From contig JACKQC010000002.1 in the NCBI GenBank assembly GCA_024233085.1, positions 434,001 to 498,000 of the forward strand: DNA of 64,000 nucleotides. The letters are read 5' to 3'. The first letter of the stretch is position 1; each line of letters starts with the position of its first letter. Source of the stretch: Akkermansiaceae bacterium (GTDB lineage Bacteria > Verrucomicrobiota > Verrucomicrobiia > Verrucomicrobiales > DEV007). The notes below the pieces were generated by a model, which saw nothing but the letters and a program-made list of their open reading frames with translations, searched no databases and was not told the origin of the DNA. Below are positions 58,297 through 64,000 of this stretch, piece by piece. The position numbers and the translations under genes are program-made.

Positions 58297-58995
58297 TCAG
58301 GCCCGCGTCCAACTGGAGGTGATGGTGACCTTCGTGCCGTACCGGGTGTGGTCGTAGATAAGCTGGGCGGCGTCCGAGGGCAATCGCACGCAGCCGGCGG
58401 ACGCGGGATAACCCGGGAGATAACCGGCATGAACTCCGATCACCGAACCGCTCAGCCGCATCCAGTAGGGCATCCCGACCCCGTAAATCGTCGAGATCTT
58501 CCCGCTGCGCACCCGTTCCGAGATCGAGAAGGTGCCCCGCGGCGTGTATTTGCCGGGCCGGGCCGAGGAAATCGGCGATTCCATGGCGATGCGTTCGTTC
58601 ACCAGCAGATAGGCGCGCTGTTTCGCGATATCGATCACGACCCGCGTGTTGCCGCGATCGCTCTGGGCGAGGATCAGCTGATTGACCTTCGTCGCCGGGA
58701 TCGTGGGGCGCCTGGCGGTCTTTTTCGACGAGGCCGACCGGGTGCTCGAGCCTTCCTTCTTTCCGAATATCGCCGCCAGCAACCCGACGCTCGATTGGCT
58801 GGACGCTTCGGTCGAGCGCCTCGCCGACATCGGACTCGAGGCATAGCGCGAGGCGTTGCGAAAACCGGACGTGGACGATCGGCCGACCGTGGCGGTGGTG
58901 GAGCAGGAACAGAATCCCGAGGCCACGATACCCAAAGCAATGAGCCGGATCGCGGTCGCGGGGGACAATTTCGACGAGATGGAGGATTTCCGCAT
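58297..58995 (-). CDS. L,D-transpeptidase (YkuD domain) lipoprotein or secreted protein
   Basis: 232 residues from the ATG at 58995. N-terminal segment AIRLIALGIVASGFCSCSTT is a signal with two cysteines (about 29 and 31); it is close to but not a classical lipobox. The YkuD domain starts at RVVIDIAKQRAYLLVNERI and has the catalytic motif I-G-V-H-A-G-Y-L-P-G-Y-P-A-S-A-G-C-V-R. It cross-links peptidoglycan stems or attaches proteins. A Ser/Arg-rich linker (about 35-85) precedes it. An additional 90-codon frame upstream has no family match. Convergent with the SDR gene, separated by a GCCGGC-GCCGGC hairpin (58239-58261). Confidence 0.93.
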   Translation of the reverse strand: MRKSSISSKLSPATAIRLIALGIVASGFCSCSTTATVGRSSTSGFRNASRYASSPMSARRSTEASSQSSVGLLAAIFGKKEGSSTRSASSKKTARRPTIPATKVNQLILAQSDRGNTRVVIDIAKQRAYLLVNERIAMESPISSARPGKYTPRGTFSISERVRSGKISTIYGVGMPYWMRLSGSVIGVHAGYLPGYPASAGCVRLPSDAAQLIYDHTRYGTKVTITSSWTRA

Positions 58996-59201
58996 GGTGA
59001 AGACAGTGGCTGGATTTGAGTGGCGTCGCGAGTTGAGCGCGGAAGGGGAAAGCGGAACTTCTGAAGGAATTCGTTCGTGTTGGCAATGAAAATTATCGTT
59101 TCCTCGACTCGATATCGAGGCGCCGAACCCAGACCCGGTCAGGCCGTGTCCGGCGCAATTCGGATTTCCGCTCTCAGTGTTCTTTCCGAATCGAAAAGGG
59201 G

Positions 59202-61112
59202 ATGATAGGGTGCCGCCTTGTGACGACTCTTTTCCGGAATCCAACGGGCTGGCTGGCGGCCGCATGGCCGATCTTGCTGGCGGGGACCTTTGCCGCGGCG
59301 GCCCAGGAAGCGCCGGGGAATTTCCAGGCGCCCAATTTCGACGCGCCGCTCTTCGAACGCGACGCGCTGTCGCTGGACGACGCCCAACGGACGGAAATTG
59401 TTTCCGCCCTGGTGGCGCTGGCGCGAAATTTTCCCAATTCCGACCTGGTCGATGCCGACCTGCGGGAAAAAGCCCTCGCCCTCGCCCTGAATCTCGCGCC
59501 CCTCGACAAGATGGCGCGCGACGCGGTGGCCGAACTCTCGGCGGGCCGCACGCCGGGCAAGGTCGATTTCTTTGGCAACTCCACGCCCCTCATCGAAGCC
59601 CTGTGGCACCGGGCCGAAACCCTGTCCGCCGCCGGCGCCGAGCCGGAGGACCAAAAGCTGGCGTCCTACTTGATGGAGCTGGCACTGATCTTCGACGCCC
59701 GGCCGCTGCCCGCCCGCATGGCGCGATACGCCTCCTATTCGAAAAGACATCCGGCCGACTGGAGCGGGGTCGTGTCCCTGCAGCCGGCCCTCCATCCCAG
59801 CAACGAAAGGGTTGCCACCGTCCTTCGCCAGGGCGCCGCCTACCGCGTGCAAACCCCTTCGCCGCCGGCTTCACGGCCCGGAAATGCGGGGAATCGCGCC
59901 GGGACGAACATCCCGATGCCGGTGGCGCCGGGCGGGAGCGCCGTTTCCGAGCCGAAGCGGGCGAAGGTCTCGCTGTCCGCGCTGGTTTTCGACGACGCCG
60001 GCAAGCACGCATTCGGCGAGGCAAAGCTCGAAATCCGCGAGGTGCGGACGGGCGACGCCACGACGATCTTTGGCGTGTCGGGCGATCTGGAAAGTCTGAA
60101 ACAAGCGCCTTTCCAGTTGAAACGCGCGCCCGGCAGCCTTTTCACCATCGGCGGCGCCGAGACGGCGCTGGCTCTGGCCCGGTCGGCGCTCGGGGATGGC
60201 GCCTTGCCCGCCGGTCACCTTGGCCTTTTCGATTTCTCCGCCCGTGAAGGCGAGGCCGGTCCCGCGATCGACCTCAGCCTGCCGCTCGCCCTGATGCTGG
60301 AGGCGGCGATGAAGGATCAAACTCCCGGCGAAGGGATCGTGGTCGCCGGCGGCGTCTCGCCGGAGGGAAATCTCCTGCCCAAAGGCATGGTCGCGGGCCT
60401 GGCTTCGACCGTCACCGGTTTCGATCACGAAGGTCTGCTGCTCGTGCCGGCCGGCGCGGCCACCGCTCTTCGCGGCGCGATCGCCTCCGACAACCTTACC
60501 GTCTTGGTCAAACCGCAGATCGCGGCCGCCCAATCGATCGATCAGGCCCGAGCCGCGGTCTTTCCGCCGGAAAACCAAAAACTTCGCGAGGCGGTCGAGC
60601 TTTTCTCCCAGGTCGAGCGGGACGACATCCGCGCCCAGATGACGCTCAAGGATCTCGCCGCCAACGCGCGGGTGCAGGATCAACTGCGCCAGGTCCTGGC
60701 CGCCTGGCCCGATCACCTGAGCGCGAAGCTGATGCTCGAGTTCGGCACCAATCCGTCGGCGTTTCAGATCGGGATCGACGCCTCCGTCGCCATGGTCGAC
60801 GCCGCCCTGCGGCCCGTGGAGGAGTATTACCGGAGTCTCGATTCCGGCGGCGTCATCATCGGCGCCCACGAGGCTCTGATCGACAAAGCCTCCACCGATC
60901 TCCGCGATTGCCGGAGCAAGGTCAACGATGCGGCCAAAGGCGTCGTGTCCGCCGGCGAACGAACCCTCGACGCCTTCAAAGCCTATCTGACCCTGACGAA
61001 TCGATCGACCTCCATCGCTTCGCAGCGGCTGCGGGAGCTGAATGACGCCGTGAACGCCTACCAGACCGAACGGCTCAAGGTCGGCATCTCGACCGATCCT
61101 TTCGCTCACTGA
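59202..61112 (+). CDS. Secreted protein with degenerate Lon-protease-like domain
   Basis: 636 residues. Signal peptide from about residue 15 (GWLAAAWPILLAGTFAAAAQ). Residues about 340-460 resemble the S16 (Lon) proteolytic domain: AIDLSLPLALMLEAAM stands where Lon has its G-P-S-A-G-x2-M helix, GIVVAGGVSPEGNLLPKGMVAGLA is like the T-G-E-I-x-L-x-G-x-V-L-P-I-G-G-L-x-E-K block, and HEGLLLVPAGAATAL fits the following strand. The exact G-P-S-A-G serine and the G-G-L-x-E-K lysine are not seen in their usual context, so it may be inactive or mechanistically altered. The rest is helical and unrecognised. Lies 56 bp before the helicase gene. Confidence 0.72.
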   Translation: MIGCRLVTTLFRNPTGWLAAAWPILLAGTFAAAAQEAPGNFQAPNFDAPLFERDALSLDDAQRTEIVSALVALARNFPNSDLVDADLREKALALALNLAPLDKMARDAVAELSAGRTPGKVDFFGNSTPLIEALWHRAETLSAAGAEPEDQKLASYLMELALIFDARPLPARMARYASYSKRHPADWSGVVSLQPALHPSNERVATVLRQGAAYRVQTPSPPASRPGNAGNRAGTNIPMPVAPGGSAVSEPKRAKVSLSALVFDDAGKHAFGEAKLEIREVRTGDATTIFGVSGDLESLKQAPFQLKRAPGSLFTIGGAETALALARSALGDGALPAGHLGLFDFSAREGEAGPAIDLSLPLALMLEAAMKDQTPGEGIVVAGGVSPEGNLLPKGMVAGLASTVTGFDHEGLLLVPAGAATALRGAIASDNLTVLVKPQIAAAQSIDQARAAVFPPENQKLREAVELFSQVERDDIRAQMTLKDLAANARVQDQLRQVLAAWPDHLSAKLMLEFGTNPSAFQIGIDASVAMVDAALRPVEEYYRSLDSGGVIIGAHEALIDKASTDLRDCRSKVNDAAKGVVSAGERTLDAFKAYLTLTNRSTSIASQRLRELNDAVNAYQTERLKVGISTDPFAH

Positions 61113-61168
61113 GCCCGACTCGACGGGGCGCGAACTTTCGAAATCGAAAGAAAACGGCAACTGGTCCG

Positions 61169-63733
61169 ATGAAAAGCGCCTTCGACGCTCTCGACGGTCT
61201 GCAAGTCCGGCTCGCCATCCCCGATCTCTGGCAGCAGGAAGCGGTCCGGCACCTGCAATCCGGCGCCGATGTGATTGTCGACGCTCCGACCGGCGCCGGG
61301 AAAACCTTTGTCTTCGAGCAGGCCGTCGGGCGGGGAAACCATCCGCGCCACGGCGAACAGGCCGTCTTCACCGTGCCCACGCGGGCGCTGGCGAACGACA
61401 AATGGCGCGAATGGAAAGCCGACGGCTGGAAGGTCGGTCTCGCCACCGGCGATCTCGCCGTCGATCTCGACGCCCCCGTGCTGGTCGCCACCCTCGAAAC
61501 CCAGCGCGAACGCCTGCTCGCCGGCGAGGGTCCCCGGATGCTCGTCATCGACGAATACCAGATGATCGGCCACGAACGCCGGGGCCTGAACTACGAACTG
61601 GCGCTCGCGCTCGCCCCGCCCGCGACCCAACTCCTGCTCCTGAGCGGCAGTGTCGCCAATCCGGAGGACGTCGCCGCGTGGCTTCGCCGGCTCGGCCGAC
61701 GAGTCGAGGTCGTCCAGACCCGCCGGCGTCCCGTCCCGCTCGACGACATCCCACTGGAGGCGCTGCCCGAGCAGGCTCCGGCGCGAGTGAAGGGATTCTG
61801 GCAAAGACTCGCCCTCGGGGTCTTGCTGTCGGATTTCGGGCCGCTCCTCGTTTTCGCCCCGCAACGCCGCGCGGCGGAAAAAATCGCCCGCCAGATTGCC
61901 GAGGCCCTCCCCGACGACGATCCGATCGAGTTTTCCGATCAGGTCCCGCGGCGGGCCTGCGGCCCGGACCTGGCCAAACTCCTGCGCAAACGCGTCGCTT
62001 GGCACCACAGCGGCCTGAGCTTCGCCCAGCGGGGCGGGATCGTCGAACCACTGGCCAAGGCGGGCCAGCTCCGCGTCATTGTCGCCACCATGGGACTGGC
62101 CGCCGGCATCAATTTCTCCGTGCGCTCCGTGTTTGTCTCCGGCACCCTCTATCAGGACGGACCTTTCCAGCGCGAGATCGCGCCGGACGAGTTGCTGCAG
62201 ATGTTCGGCCGCGCCGGCCGGCGCGGCCTCGACGAAAACGGCTACGCCATCACCTCCGGCCGCGGCCCGCGGCTGATGGACGCCCGCGCCCGTCAGCTCC
62301 GCCGCAGCAACGAGATCGACTGGCCCACTCTGCTGCGGGTCATGAATCGGGCCGCGGACGAGGAACGCTCGCCCTTCGACGCCGCGCGCGAACTGACGGC
62401 TCGCCTCTTTTCCGAGCAACGGATCGTCCTCGGTTTTCGCGGCGAAAGCGGCGGCGACCCCGGTGAGATCATGAGCGGCGCCCGGCGCGAAGGCGAAGGG
62501 CTGTTCGGACTGAAACCGACCCGTCGTGAAATCCTCAACCTCGCCGGCGACTGGGAACCCGAACCGGCACCCGGAGGCGCGTCCGCCGAAGCACCGCTGG
62601 CCGGCGCCTGGCTGCATCGAGGCGGTCGCTGGGTTTCCGCCCTGTCCGACGCGGCGTTTGTCTCCGGTCTTCTCCCGCCCCACTGCCGGCTGTGCCGCCT
62701 CGACCGGCACGAGGGAAACGGCGGCGGCAAACGCTTCGGAGGCGAACTCGCCCTGGCGACCCGGACCAGGGACGGCGCCTGGCTTCCGACCCGGCCCTCG
62801 CGCGCCATCGCCCGCCTGCCCCGCGACCTCTCGACTCTGTCCCGCGAGGAAGTCGAGACTCTGTTGCCCGAAATGCTCGCCGAAGGACTCGGCGGCGGCG
62901 CCGGTGCCGGCTTTGTCGAACGCGGCAACGCCCTCTCCATGCTCCTTTCCTTTGCCGAAAAAACCATGGCCGTCCTCCGCGACCGGGCCGGCCATGCCCT
63001 CATCGATCCCCCGCGCCGCGAAGTCGCCGTCGAGGCGGAGACTCACTACAAGGATCGCGACACCGGCGAAACCCGCGGTTCCGCCGCCGGTTCCGCCGCC
63101 CGCGCCTGGCGAAAGCTCGGCCTGACGGACGAGCACGGCAAGCCGACCGAACGCGGCACGCTCTTCAGCTTCTTCCAGCGCGGGGAAGGTCTCGCCGTGG
63201 CGGCGGGGATCGAGGACGAGTCCTATCCCATCGACGAGCTGCTGTGGCATCTCGTGAACCTCCGCGCCGGTTACCGATTTTCGATGGCCGATGTCGCCGG
63301 CGAAGGCCACGGCAGCGAGCGCCTCGCCGCCGCCTGCCGCCGCGCCTATGGCCCGGTCGACTACGAGGGTTACCTGCAGCTCGGCGTGCCGCCCGGATAC
63401 GGCGAGGGCGCCGCCGAGGCCGTCGAGGCCTGGCTCAGCGGAGATCTCGCGCGCAAACGCGACCGCTCCCGGCTCGGCGACGACGACGAAGCCGGCCCCG
63501 GCGACATCGAACGCGCCTACATCGAATGGCTGAGCCTCCTGCGTCATCTTCGCGCCGCGCCGACCCATCCCAATCCCCGCTGGCGGGCGCTGAAGGACGC
63601 CGCCGCCGCCGAGTTGAAACAACGCGGCGCCACCGCCAGTCCCGGCGCCCATTGGCCGACCCTTCCGGCTTCAATCCTCCAGCGTCATCCCCAGCACCGC
63701 CTGTCCTTTCGGCGGCTTGGCCCGGCGCGGTAG
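61169..63733 (+). CDS. Ski2-like DEAD/DEAH-box helicase
   Basis: 854 residues. Superfamily 2 motifs: Q-like WQQEAVRHL, Walker A T-G-A-G-K-T at 41-46, motif Ia V-P-T-R-A-L-A-N-D, motif II as D-E-Y-Q at 128-131 (unusual; Ski2 proteins mostly have D-E-x-H), motif III L-S-G-S-V-A-N-P, motif V A-T-M-G-L-A-A-G-I-N-F and motif VI Q-M-F-G-R-A-G-R-R-G. The A-A-G-I-N and G-R-A-G-R-R-G wording is that of Ski2/Mtr4/Brr2-type helicases. The C-terminal half (from about 450) is not recognised; it has two C-x-x-C-like pairs (H-C-R-L-C-R-L). Role in RNA or DNA processing uncertain. No restriction or CRISPR partner adjacent. Confidence 0.9.
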   Translation: MKSAFDALDGLQVRLAIPDLWQQEAVRHLQSGADVIVDAPTGAGKTFVFEQAVGRGNHPRHGEQAVFTVPTRALANDKWREWKADGWKVGLATGDLAVDLDAPVLVATLETQRERLLAGEGPRMLVIDEYQMIGHERRGLNYELALALAPPATQLLLLSGSVANPEDVAAWLRRLGRRVEVVQTRRRPVPLDDIPLEALPEQAPARVKGFWQRLALGVLLSDFGPLLVFAPQRRAAEKIARQIAEALPDDDPIEFSDQVPRRACGPDLAKLLRKRVAWHHSGLSFAQRGGIVEPLAKAGQLRVIVATMGLAAGINFSVRSVFVSGTLYQDGPFQREIAPDELLQMFGRAGRRGLDENGYAITSGRGPRLMDARARQLRRSNEIDWPTLLRVMNRAADEERSPFDAARELTARLFSEQRIVLGFRGESGGDPGEIMSGARREGEGLFGLKPTRREILNLAGDWEPEPAPGGASAEAPLAGAWLHRGGRWVSALSDAAFVSGLLPPHCRLCRLDRHEGNGGGKRFGGELALATRTRDGAWLPTRPSRAIARLPRDLSTLSREEVETLLPEMLAEGLGGGAGAGFVERGNALSMLLSFAEKTMAVLRDRAGHALIDPPRREVAVEAETHYKDRDTGETRGSAAGSAARAWRKLGLTDEHGKPTERGTLFSFFQRGEGLAVAAGIEDESYPIDELLWHLVNLRAGYRFSMADVAGEGHGSERLAAACRRAYGPVDYEGYLQLGVPPGYGEGAAEAVEAWLSGDLARKRDRSRLGDDDEAGPGDIERAYIEWLSLLRHLRAAPTHPNPRWRALKDAAAAELKQRGATASPGAHWPTLPASILQRHPQHRLSFRRLGPAR

Positions 63734-64000
63734 GCGGTTTCCGAATCCCGGGAGCGGGGAGCCTTCCTCCGGTTCCCCATCCGTTTTTCGAACGCGACCT
63801 CGATTAGGGTGTTTGGACAAATTGGCGGGCGGCTCGGCGCGAGCCCATTTTTCGTCCGGCAAGGCGCGCCGAACGGCGTTGGGCCACCCCAATCGAGTGA
63901 TTGGCGGAACGCGGCCGGGCCGAAAATGGGCCGCGTTTGGCGAACGCTCGCCGCTGGCGACGCCGGGGTTCTTCCCTTTTTTCACTCCATTCGAGCCGTT
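63734..64000. other. 3' end of the window, 267 bp without a confident gene
   Basis: A minus-strand frame of 104 codons (63671-63985) overlaps the end of the helicase by 63 bp; its basic, proline-rich product has no domain I recognise. A long imperfect inverted repeat (GCCCATTTTTCG at 63842 and CGAAAATGGGCC near 63921) surrounds a loop of about 60 bp. Gene content beyond 64000 is needed to interpret it. Confidence 0.5.

Noticed and set aside
63671..63985. 104-codon minus-strand frame at the end of the window
   Set aside because: Overlaps the helicase 3' end, basic and proline-rich product without domain; cannot be supported without the next bases.

Overview
This is about 64 kb of GC-rich bacterial chromosome, ordinary housekeeping and envelope DNA with no phage, plasmid or CRISPR. 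The gene content suggests the PVC superphylum, most likely Verrucomicrobiota: a DUF1553/DUF1501 pair, a secreted sulfatase plus a formylglycine-generating enzyme, ceramidase-like and GDSL/3-keto-disaccharide-hydrolase-type secreted proteins, and a very large membrane Ser/Thr kinase with FGE-like sensor domains. There is no rRNA in the window, so the placement is inference.

Layout. 1-2039: end of a DUF1553 gene and a complete DUF1501 gene (exported cytochrome/sulfatase-like pair typical of the phylum). 2469-7861: two membrane proteins, a sulfatase, a divergent ceramidase-like enzyme, and an MBL-fold hydrolase. 7976-12068: mnmA, then divergently a small membrane protein, the FGE that would activate the sulfatase, and a COG1565-type methyltransferase. 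12078-18959 (minus): a Tol-Pal-like operon (TolQ-like, short TolA/TonB-like, TolB-like, membrane protein, OmpA-domain protein with an inner-membrane anchor) followed by an ECF sigma factor, its probable anti-sigma factor and a secreted protein. 19221-25180 (minus): two large translationally coupled secreted proteins, a glycosidase-like TIM-barrel candidate and a CBM9-like/sugar-dehydrogenase/cytochrome c fusion. 25778-28743 (plus): metG and two overlapping TIR-domain genes. 28753-32142: a MacB-type permease, a REP-associated tyrosine transposase (RAYT), and a broken uvrA fragment interrupted by a cluster of REP-like palindromes. 32143-40615: the kinase, a small collagen-like protein, a 5'-truncated TlpA-like gene, and a GDSL lipoprotein, with a 222-bp MITE behind it. 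40997-54532 (minus): the canonical block tRNA-Thr - tuf - tRNA-Trp - secE - nusG - rplK - rplA - rplJ - rplL - rpoB - rpoC. 54761-63733: YmdB-type phosphoesterase, AmiC-type amidase, small membrane protein, SDR/epimerase, L,D-transpeptidase, a secreted protein with a degenerate Lon-like domain, and a Ski2-like helicase.

The most unusual signal is a family of about nine near-identical 40-41 bp interrupted palindromes (arms CAACAGGGTTRGGTC and GACTCAACCCTGTTG) scattered through the window. Most lie between genes, but some lie inside reading frames: one is translated in the Rossmann loop of the SDR gene, one in the C-terminal barrel of MnmA, one supplies the stop codon of the FGE, and a rearranged copy encodes the start of a signal peptide. 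This resembles the protein-coding palindromic elements of Rickettsia and looks like a mobile or recently mobile REP-type repeat; a RAYT gene is present in the same window as a possible mobiliser. Separate points of interest are the inner-membrane-anchored OmpA protein with a TonB/TolA-type SxxxH helix in an operon without a visible TolR, the paired TIR genes, and the kinase with three catalytically dead FGE domains.
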